This document shows positions 48,139-59,948 of a stretch of DNA of 64,000 nucleotides, piece after piece. The stretch's first letter is position 1. Each line of letters begins with the position of its first letter. The stretch covers positions 124,001-188,000 of the forward strand of contig LNKV01000035.1 of assembly GCA_001465935.1 (NCBI GenBank), in the 5' to 3' direction. The notes beneath the pieces were generated by a model that did no database searches, was not told where the DNA came from, and was given only the letters and a program-made list of their open reading frames with translations. The stretch is from Clarireedia homoeocarpa. Its lineage: Eukaryota; Ascomycota; Leotiomycetes; Helotiales; Rutstroemiaceae. The position numbers and the translations under genes were made by a program.

Positions 48139-48714
48139 TGAATTATAAAGCTGAGCGATTAAAGCTATTGCTATTATGGATCAGTGGGATAATCAAATAA
48201 TCTCCTCACTCTGACAGCAGCCCGGGGCCTTCCAAAAACAAGGTCAGGGGAATTTAGGTGCACAGCAGTTTATGTACGGAGTACGGTCCAGTATGAATGA
48301 ATGGAAGTCTGATCCGGCCGGATGCTCTCGCCGCAGGTAAATGGGACAGGACAGACATGGGGAGGGCACAGTTACAACTGCAGTTAAGGCTATCAGCAAA
48401 TAGGATGCTTGTCAAGGAGCACGAATAGAGCACCATGGAGCTAGCTGCGAGTTCTATGTGCATTGTGCATGCAAAACATCAAGCGAAGAATCAGCAAGCC
48501 GGGGAAAGCTTCAGTGCACAAAGCATCCTCGGGTACAAAGCGTGCGAGAAGAAGTAATTTGTGGGAGTCTCCAACCATTCTTGCATCGGGAGCTTTGGTG
48601 AGCCAACCACATCCATCGACCACAAGGTGACAACCTTACCGCCCTAAACATCATCCCCCCTTCGAAACCAGCTGCAAGCGCATCATCCATGGGAAGGAAT
48701 CCTATCTCTGCAAA

Positions 48715-48812
48715 GGCAAATGCAAGTGCAAATGCCAATGCCAGTGCCAATGCCAATCCCAATGCCAATCCCAATCCCAATCCCAATCCCAATCCCAATC
48801 CCAATCCCAATG
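48715..48812. repeat. Hexanucleotide array (CAAATG / CCAATG / CCAATC variants)
   Basis: About sixteen 6-nt units whose sequence drifts in order from CAAATG-like to CCAATG to pure CCCAAT/CCAATC. It has the look of an expanding array with an old and a young end. Confidence 0.9.
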
Positions 48813-49926
48813 CCGAAAACATCTCACACGACCGAGGTTCTATCTCTGTACTGTATTTACGCCATGTACGGTATGGTATCCACGGTATCCACGGTATCCG
48901 TGGGTATAGCATGTATGTATCGTGTGCATGGTGCTTCGTAAAACGACGCTGCATCTGGCCAAAAGCCTAGATACATCAGTAACAATATCGGTGAAATAAC
49001 ACTACTCCTTTACCTCCGTAGCTACTTTCCTCTCTCTTCTTCACCTCCTCTACACTCGCAGACCTCCTATCTTTTGGTCTGCCCGGTTGCGGCACGTGTT
49101 CCATCCAGTACTTACACTACAGCAGGTGTCGTGCAATCAGAATGGCTAACGGGCGCCCCGCAAGCTCCTAGAATGTGTTGCTAAGAAACCTGCAGGTTCG
49201 TTCAAGGCTTTTCTGACTCTCGACATTTGCATGCCTCGGATAAAGCTCTCCCAGCCACTTTACGCACTGCCAGACTGCAAAACCCCAAACTCGGATTACA
49301 TGCCGTGTTGTCGCCATGATGTCTCTCCATGATGAAAGGAATAGAATAGCACAGAACCGAGTAATCGTTGTATCCTTCTTGATGTAGCTCAACGCCACAT
49401 GCGATACTTGTTATGGCGTAAGAGCTCTCCAGTTCCTTCGCGTCCCCACGTCTCAGTCTCAGCGATGAAGGGACCATGCATGGATAAACATTGGAATCTT
49501 CTCGATATGGGGCTTCTCTGCCAATCTCAAGTCGCGAATTGGTCCAAGGGCCAACCGGACAAAAGTAGTTTCAGAGATCGATATCGGTGTAAGTTAAGCG
49601 AGACGCCGGGATGGCAAATTTTTTTGGGTCAATCACAAGCTCAGAGCACAACTCCGGCCATTTATCTTCAACGAAAATAGTTGTCTCTCAAACTCCTATA
49701 TCTTCAACCTTAAGTCTTTGGATTCCATTTTCCTTGTATTGCGATAGATATAAAACGACTGAAAATCTTTCCAATCCTTCCACCAAATACTCATACTTGC
49801 TATTCGTTGCCAAATTCGCACAACAATCCTTAAAATACATCTCAGTCTTACTCATTCGACTAGTGGGGTTTCTAAAGCGTTCAATTCAAACTTTCAAACT
49901 ACCACTGCAGCGCGCACACGATCAAA

Positions 49927-50551
49927 ATGAAGGTGTTTTCGAACGAGTGTAAATTCGATTACTCTTGGGAGGAGGTATCGACCGCCAACTGGAGAAAGTA
50001 CTGCCCTTGGAACGAGAAGTCTACACATGTTATCGCGGTAGACACATTATCGCGACATGTTGATGCCGAAACCGGAATTGTATGCCTTTCTTCTTCGCGC
50101 CCTTGGATCATGAATATCTTTGCTAACAGACAACTAGTTGCGAACTGAACGTCTCATCACATGCAAGCAAAGTGCACCGAAATGGCTCCAATCGTTGATG
50201 GGAGGGAATGAGACTTCTCACGTCTTCGAAACATCTTATGTTGACCCGGTCTCGAAAAAAGTAACAATGACCTCCACCAATTTGACTTTCTCAAACATTA
50301 TCAACGTACAAGAGACTGTTGTATACAAGCCACTCTCTGCTACTACGACACAATTCGTACAGGAAGCCAAGGTCACTGCCCTTTGCGGAGGGTGGCAGAA
50401 GGCCAAAAACGCAGTGGAGGACGCTACAGTCACAAGATTCTCCGAGAATGCCCGCAAAGGAAAGGAAGGATTTGAAGCCGTGCTCGAAATGAGCCGAAGA
50501 GTTTTCAGTGAGGAGAAGCAGAGACAGCAACAACAAAGGGCACGCTCATGA
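49927..50551 (+). CDS. PRELI/MSF1 domain protein, Ups family mitochondrial lipid transfer protein
   Basis: Exons: 49927-50079 and 50138-50551; 188 aa. Ups proteins, bound to Mdm35, carry phosphatidic acid or phosphatidylserine across the mitochondrial intermembrane space. The PRELI/MSF1 domain covers almost the whole protein. It includes the typical start MKVFSNECKFDYSWEEVSTA, then STHVIAVDTLSRHVD, LRTERLITCKQSAPKWL and a C-terminal amphipathic helix (FEAVLEMSRRVFSEEKQR). There is no cleavable presequence, as expected. Whether it is Ups1 or Ups2/3-like cannot be settled by eye; the N-terminal YPW-like motif favours Ups2/3 slightly. Confidence 0.9.
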
Positions 50552-51031
50552 GAGTGAGTCACGTCTGTTGTTGTCCCAGCACTTGATACTCAAGACCAAT
50601 GGGGTACATTCACGACTTCATGTATTCCATCCTTCGTCATCGGCGTTTTCACGACATCAGCATCCTTGCACATAAGATTAGGTTATACAAAAGTCCACTT
50701 TGGAGTTTCGGGGCAATCGAGCGCGGAGTTTAAGGTTTTAGAATTGGGTGGTATCTACTACACGGAAACCGGGAAGGCCAAAGACCCTTCTATCGCTTTC
50801 AATATTTGCACGTCTGCGCGTTCCTTTTTCGCTAGAAATAAGTGAACATGGAGATAAAGAACGGAGACAGTAGAATTAGATCGGAACGGAAGATACCTAT
50901 AGACTTCATAGAGAATCTAGCAGAATAATAGACAAAGACTTTGTTGTACTATATTGAGCAGCATCTAGGTTGTGAAGTGCCGGGTATCAAATTTTCTACA
51001 TTTGCACGCGAGCTTTTAATAGATTTCGAGT
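50552..51031. other. Intergenic region between convergent genes
   Basis: A 480-nt spacer. No gene seen. Confidence 0.6.
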
Positions 51032-51459
51032 TCATTTGGGCGGGATGTCCTCTAATCTCCCCACACATCTTGTCTTGTATCCTTCCACAACGCTCCTGAA
51101 TTCATCCCCAAGTTTCTCGCTTTCAAGCACTTTTGCGGCAACTTCAATCGCTTCCTCAAACCTTCGTAAGAAGTACAATTCCTCAATCGCATACAAAACC
51201 TGTTGCATGTCCGGCTTCGAAGGCGCATTTAACGGGAACTTCAACGTCTTATGGATCTACCGAACTCATATCAGGATACATCATAGAGAAGAAGGCCTGG
51301 GTAGTTTTTCCATACCTCACCAGTCTCGATCCTGGCTCTCCATTCCCTCTTTACGGCTTGGAAACTCTCTTCAGACTGAAAGTCGCGGGGAACCTCGTCG
51401 GTAGATTCGGAGGAGGAGTCTACCTCGATGTTGAAGATTCCGCTTTCGTCCCCCTCCAT
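51032..51459 (-). CDS. Small helical (TPR-like) protein of unknown function
   Basis: Exons: 51032-51256 and 51316-51459; 122 aa from the ATG at 51459. The joined sequence reads EWRARIETGEIHKTLKFPLN, then MQQVLYAIEELYFLRRFEEA and IEVAAKVLESEKLGDEF. These are two amphipathic helices like a single TPR, and I recall similar small fungal proteins without named function. Upstream (51460-51700) other minus frames (starting MSNEESNEEPSNENLDNG) lie out of phase, so an extra 5' exon cannot be excluded and the start is uncertain. The N-terminal part is acidic (DSSSESTDEVP). Confidence 0.65.
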
Positions 51460-51920
51460 CCCGTTCTTGATCGTTTTCTTCTTCTGTGAATTTTCCAGTG
51501 CCGGTGCAGCCGCCGTCGTGCTCTGTGTCTGTGGACGATGGCAACTGGGCACACGAGAATAGTGGCTAGTTCTTCTAAGTTTCCGTTGTCTAGATTTTCA
51601 TTACTTGGCTCTTCATTTGATTCTTCGTTGCTCAATTCTCCGTCATCAATTCTTCGTCGCTCAATTATGATCGTTCAACTCTTCGCGGTTCAATTCTTTG
51701 TTCTCCATTTTTTTTAATGCCGGTTCGTGACATTCTATGATGTATGGTTCTTGGTTGCTTATCGATAAGATGCCAAGCAGCATACTAATCCTAGTTGGGG
51801 ATAGGCGGGATGCAGATTATAAATGGATCTCGGGACAAGGACCCTCTCGAGGTAGAAGTACCACTTCTTTTTGTCCTTACTCCTTTTCCTGTTTATTATA
51901 AGTGTCGAGGATATCACGCC
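51460..51920. other. Intergenic region or 5' region of the small TPR-like gene
   Basis: Contains degenerate GAAGAATTGA-type copies on the minus strand (about 51610-51700) that give a repetitive N/E/S frame. No gene is called. Confidence 0.45.
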
Positions 51921-52910
51921 ATGGAAAGTGTATCTAGAAATGCGGATCGCAGCCAAGTTGAGAATGGTGATGACTGGCATAGCGTCACCGATGCCAAAAA
52001 GAGGAAACAGATCCAAGACAGGTGAACACTCATGCTCTCACATTTTCATAGTCAAGATCTTGAGTATTAATTACCATGGGGTGAGTAGGCTCGCTCAACG
52101 TGCAAGACGTATGTGTTGTTTCTCAATTGCAATGTGATCTATATTTTTGGTCTATTTTATGTTGTCTTGCCTATGTATTTTGGTCCGCAAAGAATCTCGA
52201 CCATTGACTCTATTTTTAGAGGAAAGTGTGTCTATCGAACAACTATACATTTAACTACCCCTTAGGATTAAGGAGGGTTCAAGGAAAATCTGCTAATCTG
52301 TTTCCTCTCCTATGCCAGGCAAGCGGTTGCGGGAAGCAAAGCAGAATAGAATACAAGCATCAAACAGCTCTAATGTAACCAGAGACCAGAATACTCAGAT
52401 TGACAACAAGCCATCAGATGTGTCAAATAATAGCTCCGAAGTTGTTTCATTTGACTCTTCAGGCCTCATTTCATCTGATCAAAATCTACTATTTTGCTCT
52501 TCTTCCATTAGGCGGGCCCCCAGCATGAACTATGAGCTCTCATATTGTCCACCAACAGTCTTCAGCGCTTTGTTTACGAATGGTCAGATCTTGGGAATCT
52601 TATCTTGTGGTGGTCTTCTAAAGGTCTCGCCTCCAGCTTGCTCGGACATCCCCTCGACGTTACATCCTACTTTGGCCCAATCGACCACCCCCATTCAACC
52701 GGCGTTGATCGGTTCCCATTTCCCAAGATGCGCGACAATTTGATTCTGATGAATGCATTTTATGATGAGGATGAGTTTCAGCGTGATCTCTTCACCATGC
52801 CCAGCTTTACTATCACCCCAGGAGTACCGTCGTGGGACCCTCGTGGTTGGAAGATGGAAAGATACTTTGCTGAAAGATGGGGATTCTTGTTATGTTTTAG
52901 ATTTAGATAG
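51921..52910 (+). pseudogene. bZIP transcription factor with DUF3425 domain, frame-broken
   Basis: Exons 51921-52021 and 52089-52108, and exon 3 from 52319, join in phase. They give a fungal bZIP basic region: DDWHSVTDAKKRKQIQDRLA followed by QRARRKRLREAKQNR, of the class with the NR-A-QRA-R-R pattern. The C-terminal DUF3425-like part starts in that frame (TVFSALFTNGQILGI, IPSTLHPTLAQS). It then continues in another frame (HSTGVDRFPFPKMRDNLILM, DEDEFQRDL, SWDPRGWKMERYFAERWGF). The switch lies near 52670-52700, and I see no good intron there. The domain also stops early at about 52910. Most likely a recently inactivated gene; a sequencing indel is the alternative. I give no repaired sequence. 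Confidence 0.6.
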
Positions 52911-54371
52911 GCTCTTTCTAATAGACTTAGTAGTAAGATCTCTCTAGTAGGTTCTAGTAGGTATTTACAGGGTATTTGCGTATTCGTAGGCATTTGGGAG
53001 GTTCCCATATTGATATGGGAAGCGTAGCGATATGGGAGGTTCCAGATCCAATCATCGTACCAAAATATTCATAGGGGGCGTTTTGGGTTGGGAAACACAA
53101 TCTACACCCGTCCATACCAAGGAACCTCGAATACTTGTTGTTCTTATTTAGCTACAGATAAGTTACTGATAGAGTGAGTGCATTTTCTGTATATTAAACG
53201 TCAGGTATAGGTAAGTATAACCTCAGCCACAGTATTTGGTGGATGGGACAGAGGGAAAGCGACAAACAAACAATCCCAATCCACCTCTCCAAGCCAAAAT
53301 ACATACATACATACATACACCCACCCATCTCTAACCTTAGATATTATATTGAATTGCAGCTCGAGTCTTTGGGCTGGGCTTCTAACCGCAAAACAAACAA
53401 GCATCCCTAAGACAAAATAACTTAAGATAACGTTAGGAACTCCGAGATCTTGGAGTCTGCTATGTATATGTATGAATGGGCGTGTGCCCTTGTGCTTGCT
53501 TCTTCTGAACATATATTCGAAGATAGTTAGTTACTCTACTTGTATAAAAATGCAACACAGCACAGTAGAACTATGGTGTGTATGCGCACAGCTGAAAGAT
53601 CATCCACCTGCAGACCAAACCGGATGCTGCCCCGAACGGATGACTGACTACAGTATCTGTTCAGCTCCTCCGGCGGGGGTGGGGGTTGGACAAGAACTCG
53701 TTGAGTTGGTTGCCAACCGTCTAGTTTCGTCCCGCGAGGAGTAGGAAGGAAAGTACAGTACTGGACTGGACTGTAAGTGGTTGCTGCACCCACCCTCTCA
53801 CCATTATCAATCAGTATGTACAGTACAGTACGTACCGATTCAAGGACTCACTCAGCCATGTTCCCTACCGGAAGATACTGTAGCCATAGAATTTACATTA
53901 CAAACATTGTTACAGCATGTCCAAGAAGAAGTCGGATCTGAAACATACATCGACACAGAAGCGTTGCATAGCTTTTGAACGTATGCATCCGAGAGGGGGA
54001 GACACAGCGCCTATTTGTTCTTCTGCCAAGCCTCCCAATCTCCACAGGCCAACACGGTTAACTAATCAATGTGTCTGTCACACAGCAACAAATTGAAAGG
54101 CATCTATCTCGGCACTGAGCCGCGGCGTACACTCCACTTCTGACCCCGCATTTCTGACGGTCAGAAATAATTTAATGCAGTCAGAAAGGTCAGAAATAAT
54201 TTGATGAGAGTCAGAAATTGGTAATCAGAGATTTGAAAGCAACATTCATTTAAGAGTGCATTTGGTTCTATGGGAAGAAAAAGTAGAAGTATAAAGAGGG
54301 AGAGAGGAACGGAAGTGATAACCACAGATTCCATCCATCAACCTAAGTTTTGCTAACCATCCTCAGTCAAC
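52911..54371. other. Intergenic region with short repeats
   Basis: Contains a repeated 'gatatgggag/gatatgggaa' (53010-53042), an (ACAT)n patch (53298-53320) and TCAGAAAT direct and inverted repeats (54151-54221). No gene is supported. Confidence 0.5.
54151..54221. repeat. Inverted plus tandem repeat of TCAGAAA units
   Basis: TTTCTGAC (54151-54158) and GTCAGAAA (54160-54167) form near-perfect 8-nt arms. GGTCAGAAATAATTT recurs at about 54159 and 54188, with further TCAGAAA copies at about 54181 and 54211. Confidence 0.8.
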
Positions 54372-55210
54372 ATGTCTAAACCATCGATCATATTCATTCC
54401 TGGCTCATTCGCTCTTCCTTCATTTTATGACAACATCAGTAACGCCATAGCAGCAAAAGGCTATGAGATCAAAGTTTTGCACAATCCAACCTCCAGTAAT
54501 GGACCTGATGCGGGTAGAGAAGGCGACCCGCCTACCATGTACGACGATGCTGCCAACATCGCCAAAGAGGCAGAGAAACTCGCGGATGAGGGCAAGGATG
54601 TGATACTGGTAGCACATTCTTATGGAGGCGCACCAGCGAGTCAGAGTACCAAGGGTTTGGAGAAGGAGGAAAGACAAAAGCAGGGGAAAAAGGGTGGAAT
54701 TGTGCGACTCGCATATATGACATGTGTGATACCGCCCGTTGGGGGGACAGTTGGAGGCGTCATGTTGAGTTTGCCAGATGAACTAAAATTGGACTTGAAG
54801 ATTGATGTACGTCCTCCCAACCCATGCATATACTTTGGCTGATTTCAGGACAGGAGAAAGGTTGGATGTATCATGATGATCTTGCTAAATCTGCAGCCAT
54901 ATGTTTCTCGGATATCCCCAAAGAAGATGGTTATGAATATATGAAAAGGTTCCCTCGACACACTGCTATCAGCTTTGGAAATGAGTTGACACATGGCGGG
55001 TACAATAACCTTCCTGTATCGTATCTGCTTTGCGAGGAGGATAAGTGTGTTACCCCAACTATCCAGAGAGAGGGCATTGCGATGATCGAGAAGGCAAGCG
55101 GAAAGAAAGTGGATGTTACAAGTATCAAAACTGGGCATATTCCTAACCATGAGAAAAGTGCGCCACAGAAAGTGATAGACTGGATCTTGGACGTGGCAGC
55201 GAAGGCCTAG
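54372..55210 (+). CDS. Alpha/beta hydrolase fold protein
   Basis: Exons: 54372-54806 and 54854-55210; 263 aa. The oxyanion strand is IIFIPGSFALPSFYDNI. The nucleophile elbow is VAHSYGGAPAS (serine near residue 83). The acid-bearing strand is VSYLLCEEDKCVTP and the catalytic His is in IKTGHIPNHE. This is the complete triad of small AB-hydrolase (MhpC/BioH-like) fungal enzymes. The substrate cannot be predicted. The intron acceptor at 54853 was chosen because it alone keeps the frame with the donor at 54806/54807. Confidence 0.88.
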
Positions 55211-55677
55211 TAACAGCAAAAGTAGCTTGAGAGCGATGGAGGGTTTGCGCGGTTTGGCAGTGTATATTGGGAGAATTGATTTTATCCTAATTCAAACAAC
55301 GTATATTTTCTTCTCCCTAACGCGAGCATTTTTGCATCAGGTAGGAAAAAGATGATTGTATTCCGGCAAGATGTCTAAGAACTTCTGCTGGAAGACTAGT
55401 TTTGAAAAAATCTCACGTGCGGCCATACACATAAATAAGACTTGGGAAGTTGTCCTATGAGTAAAGCTTTACAGCGTCATACTCTGCTAAACATCTTATC
55501 GATAAGAATAATGAGAGTATGGTATGTGCACACAATGCGGGGTGGCGGGGCAGAAGGGAGTCCAATTGTAAAAGTTGATCGCTTCGTACATCTTGTTTTA
55601 TATGATATATTTATTCTAAAGTCTGCAATTCATTCTCTTCCGGTTGTTCAATAATACCTTTCATATAGATTTGGAAA
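55211..55677. other. Intergenic region
   Basis: A 467-nt spacer between same-strand genes. No gene seen. Confidence 0.6.
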
Positions 55678-56545
55678 ATGGAAGATCAAGTTAGCCGATT
55701 AACGGAGAAAGTTTGGGGTATTCAGTCCTGTTCAATCCTCTGGAGGGCATTGCAGCTGATGAGTTGGTCAAGGAAAATTCCAGTCAGCCCCTCCTTCTGA
55801 ACGAATTCTCGTTGCCATTTCCGGAATTCCTGGATCCGGTGAGTATCTCTTACTTTAGTTACGGGCTACAGACACTCTTTGCTGTTCCTGATTTCTTTAC
55901 TGATGGCTCTTAGGCAAGACAACATTAGCAGCAACCGTAGTCAAACGTCTCAATGCCATCCAATCTTCTCTCAGCAACAAATCCTCTTTGCCCCCTATAG
56001 CTGCGTTCGTTCCGATGGATGGATATCACCTTACCCGCGCTCAGCTTTCCGCTATGCCAGACCCCAAACATGCGCATGACCGTCGAGGTGCGGAGTTTAC
56101 CTTTGATGGAGAGTCATTCCTCGCACTTGTGAAGAAGATTCGAGAACCTATTACTCCTGATTCAAAGACACTTTATGCGCCGTCTTTCGATCATGCGGTC
56201 AAGGATCCGAAAGAGAACGACATACCTATTGAGCCTACCGCTCGAATCTTGATCTTCGAGGGACTCTATCTAAGTCTAGATAAAAAGCCATGGAATATTG
56301 CGGCGAGCATGATGGATGAGTCATGGTTTGTAGAAGTAGATTTCAAAACGGCAAAGGATAGGTTGGTGCCAAGGCATGTCAAGGCAGGAATTGCGGCAAA
56401 TGAAGCAGAAGCTGAGAAGAGAGCACTGGAAAATGATTTGGTCAACGGAGAGGAGATCGTAAGAAATCGTGTGTCAGTACACGAGGTCGTCGTGAGCCGA
56501 GATGACGAGGCTTGGACTCCAGAAGCGCAAGGAGTCGGAAAATAA
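55678..56545 (+). CDS. P-loop kinase of the uridine-kinase/phosphoribulokinase superfamily (Yfh7-like)
   Basis: Exons: 55678-55717, 55764-55838, 55914-56545; 248 aa. After a short helix (MEDQVSRLTEKVW) comes KFQSAPPSERILVAISGIPG followed by SGKTTLAATVVKRLN. This is a Walker A motif GIPGSGKT split by an intron in the second-last glycine codon. Next are the substrate-lid region FVPMDGYHLTRAQLSAM and the Walker B-like strand RILIFEGLYLSL. Arg/Lys-rich segments KDRLVPRHVKAGIA and RNRVSVHEVVVSRDD follow. It resembles yeast Yfh7 and fructose/uridine kinase-like ATPases. Substrate unknown. The first intron (46 nt) is the least certain part. Confidence 0.85.
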
Positions 56546-57588
56546 GCACCGAATGTTGGATTCTAGATGTTCCAGCGGGATGAAGCCGGATGGTTGGAAG
56601 TATGAAAAGATGTATCTACCGGAGGCCTCGATCGCCTCTTTGTATGCTAGCGTTGACAAGCAAGCTCCCCATTACGAAGTCTCCGGGTCTGTTCTACTCC
56701 TGAGAGGGGGCTTTGGACTTCGTGTAAGTTGCTCCCCAACAAGCCAACAAGCCAACATGATCAACTTTTACTGAAAATTACATTTTTCTCCACTTCAAAC
56801 GACGCTGCCTCTTTCAGTGGAATAGAGGGCTAAGAACCAAACCACTCTCCACAAGTATCGTCTGCTTAGCAGCAGCAACAGTGACCACATTCCATTTGGA
56901 ACAACTGCAATCAAACATAACAGTAAAATACCGCATCGTTGGCCTCGAGAAAAACGCCCGGGCTAGAAGTAAACTAAACCCGGCGCATAGGATAGGGCTA
57001 CAGCGCGGCCGCTTCCTACGATATGTTGGAAGGCTTGTACGCTCATCTCGTATACTGAGTTGCATGCCGCAATAGGCACAGAAATTCGAAATCCCGCGCG
57101 CTGGAAGCCCCCCATGGAAGGCCTCTAGTAGATGCATAACGTGAAAGACGGGCAACTCTTACCTTTTGGTCGGAGACCTGGCCCGCCACTTCAGCGAAGA
57201 CGAAGACCTGAATCCTGCAGTTGCATCGAGTAAGCTCTCGCGACCTTGTTGCGGACATTACCCTGAAAATAGAGTCAAAAGTGAACACGTGAATCACGAC
57301 TAAGTCGACACCGAAAACCAACAATGCAGGAGAATTTTTTCCTTGAGGTCTTGTTGTGAGGCTGACCAGATCATCCCAACTCGTGGGCTCCTAGAACCCA
57401 TGACCGTCGAAAGGAAGGTCACCGCCTATTGGTCAATCATCCGTCAATTTTACGCGGGTCGCGTCCGCCCAAGGCGCGTTTGGGTGGTATATGAGCACTA
57501 TGAATGAACATCAACTTTTCCCTCACAAACATCATCGTCAACAACCACCACGAGAAATTTGTTCCTATCGATAGAATTTTTTGTCAAG
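56546..57588. other. Intergenic region
   Basis: About 1.0 kb with only short unsupported frames on both strands. No repeats or RNA genes recognised. Confidence 0.5.
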
Positions 57589-58638
57589 ATGTTCAGCCTG
57601 CTACAGACTCCTGTGAGTGTACACAAACAATTACATCACTACACTCCCCACGTTCCCTCTCCTCTTTCATCTTCACCTTTACGTTCCTCGCCGCCTGTGT
57701 CGCCACTTGAACCCCGCAACACGAATATTCCGACTCACAGGGAGAATGTTGGGGAACAGGCAAATCTAGGTTTTATGATGTCGCCCGGTTCGTCACCTCC
57801 GAGGGGTCAAAGCCCGGATCGTAATCGCTCATCGGCTTTGGTGCATCCTCAGAGTAGAAGATCACCCTCTCGTGATAACGGACCTTACTGCAAGAGAATT
57901 ACGAAGACAAACCCGTTAATGCATGGACAAAGTGACGGGCGCGAAACGAGAAGGAAATTGTTCTTGAGAAGAGTACGTGAGGATTCAGAGGAGAAGAGAT
58001 GGAAGGCTAGAGGGGGAGACGATGAAATGATGAGGACGATTTGGATTGCGGAACAAAGAAGGAGAGCAGAGAAAAAGGCTAGGGATGCGGCGGGCTGGGC
58101 GGTGGATGCTGAGGATCATGAGGAAGTGGATATGGACCTGGGTGCCTTTGAAGCGAGTCTAAATCTGGGTATGTTGGATTGACAATTACTAAAACTATTC
58201 ATATTTCGTTCTGGGGAGTTTACTAACATTTGGGTGGTCGCAGATGAGGTCATGGCCGAAGAAGTGGCGAGGAACGAACAGGAAGAGCTGGAAGCGATAC
58301 TGTCATCTATGACTGAGGCTGAGAGACGACAAACACTGGATGCTGCGTACGAAAGTGTATTGATACTGGATGAAGAAATTGGTCCGATTGACGAAAGGGA
58401 AGCAACAGCTTGGGCAAGGGGCAATCTACAACCATCATTGAGCCAACACGACATGATGGTTATGGATGTCCAGCGACAGATGAATGCTTCGTCTCCAGAC
58501 ACAAATTATGGTGATGATGGCGACTATGATGCCATCTTCCTAGACGTTATGCAGGATGAGTCGCGGATTTTAGGTTCGAGTTTCCAACCCATAACCATAC
58601 AGACGGATCAGGAAATGATGGATACGGATATGAGTTGA
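57589..58638 (+). CDS. Unknown fungal protein, basic N-terminal half and acidic C-terminal half
   Basis: Exons: 57589-58168 and 58244-58638; 324 aa. The start ATG (MFSLLQTP) has a good context (AAGATG). Residues 1-110 are P/S/R-rich with RRSPSRDN-like patches. Residues about 115-190 form a basic helix (RETRRKLFLRRVREDSEEKR, MMRTIWIAEQRRRAEKKARD). The rest is acidic and helical (DEVMAEEVARNEQEELEAIL, SMTEAERRQTLDAAYESVL). No known domain is visible. The acidic helix could be a protein-binding surface. Convergent with PEX19. Confidence 0.8.
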
Positions 58639-58830
58639 CGTTGGATACTGTGATGAATTTGTTATATACAGACATTCTCGTTAGCGTAGGAGTACGGGTA
58701 TGGTATGATCGGACATGGCATTGAGGAGTTAACAGGTTAGGGTTATGTGGTTTTGGCATCACAGCCGGTAAGGGACAGGGCATCACACGAGGTTCTACAA
58801 GATATTTATATTGAGGATATGACTTTTTTT

Positions 58831-59948
58831 TCATTGCGTGGGGCATCCCTCCTCTGGAGCCCCAAAAGCTTCCTGAGCTGCGGCCATATCTCCAACAAGA
58901 TCTGCTGGTGGTGACCCAGCTGCTTGCATCTGTGGCAACAATTAACACAAAATCAAACAAAGTTAAATTGCTTGCCAGTAGACATACCTTCTGCATCCTC
59001 TCCACGATGTATTCCCGATCCGCAGCATTTTCATCCTTATATGTCTTCTGCTCAAATCTAGTCACTATCTCCCTCACATAAGTTTGTTGCTCTTTGTAAC
59101 GCTTTAGATCATCCGCAGGAGTGCTGTCAGCGTGCTTCTCCAACCATGCCGGGAATTTGTCATCCAATTCCTTCATCGGCTCATATAATATCTCCTTGTT
59201 CGTCAACTGTTCCATCATACCCAGCAGCATTTTCGAGAAGTCCTCCTCACTGGCCTCGCCGTCTAATCCACTTGCTTGCATAGCCTTCATCATCTCAGCC
59301 AATATGTCATTCCCACTATCCTCTGTCGCGGCAGCTGTAGCCTGGTCACCCGATGCTTGCATTCGCTCCATAGTCTTCTTAATAGTTTCCTGAAATGATT
59401 CCTCTCCGGTAGATCCTGCTGCGCCCTTGGTGTTTGCACTTCCCGGCTTCGGCGCAGAAGGTGGTGGAGGTGCTGCCCCGACATCTCCTAGTCCACCCAT
59501 GTCTTTCAGTAGTGACTCAAATTGCGCCTGCATCTCAGGAGATGTTTCCAGCTCGCCCATTAGCTCGGCCATTCCTGCCTGTAGTTGCTTTGCAAAATCT
59601 TCGTCCGACAGTCCTTCGAGCGGATTGTCTGGGGGCGGTGCTTTGCTAGAACTGGGTGCTGTTGAGGGCGCGGGAGGGGCAGCTTTGATTTCTGGTTTTG
59701 TTGGTGTGAACTCATCGAGCATATCTATATCCCGTTAGTTTATTTTTCAGCTTCCTATGAGAGGGAGAGTGTTGCGCCATACCATCCAAATCGTCCAAAT
59801 CATCCTCATCAGGATCTGGAACGTCCTCTTCTTCCATAGCAGCCCCTTCCTCTGCAGGTTTCGGCGCAGAAGTCGCACTTGCTCCGCTGGCCAGAGCTTT
59901 TGTTGATGTCTCTGCCAGTCCCTCGAGATCCCCAGGTTTTGTTTCCAT
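58831..59948 (-). CDS. pex19: Peroxisomal membrane protein import receptor Pex19
   Basis: Exons: 58831-58929, 58988-59724, 59783-59948; 333 aa. Pex19 binds newly made peroxisomal membrane proteins in the cytosol and delivers them to Pex3. The acidic N-terminus with DPDEDDLDDLDDMLDEFTP matches the Pex3-binding region. NPLEGLSDEDFAKQLQAGMA and MAELMGELETSPEMQAQFES are typical, as is MLLGMMEQLTNKEILYEPMK within the C-terminal substrate-binding domain. It ends CPTQ, a CaaX-like farnesylation box as in yeast and animal Pex19, supplied by the last small exon. The start ATG at 59948 is chosen as the first one giving the usual acidic N-terminus. Confidence 0.94.

Larger units (their letters stand above)
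47861..49926. other. Long intergenic region with tandem repeats
   Basis: About 2.1 kb between divergent genes. It holds a GGTAGGT repeat (48109-48138) and a CCAATC-type array (48715-48812) with GGTATCCAC copies behind it (48868-48901). Open frames over the array (for example 48689-48970) are repeats of two or three residues and not genes. Nothing else is supported. Confidence 0.55.

Noticed and set aside
48511..48970. Frames made of ANANPNPN or GLGLGLAL repeats
   Set aside because: All are translations of the CCAATC hexanucleotide array, open in several frames by periodicity.
49585..49615. 5S rRNA-like segment (GTTAAGCGAGACGCCGGGATGG)
   Set aside because: Only about 25 nt resemble the internal promoter region of 5S rRNA; flanks do not match and no full 5S fold is possible.
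51420..51635. 5' coding exon of the small TPR-like gene starting MSNEESNEEP
   Set aside because: It is out of phase with the conserved downstream frame, and no acceptable intron joins them (the only gap would be about 26 nt).
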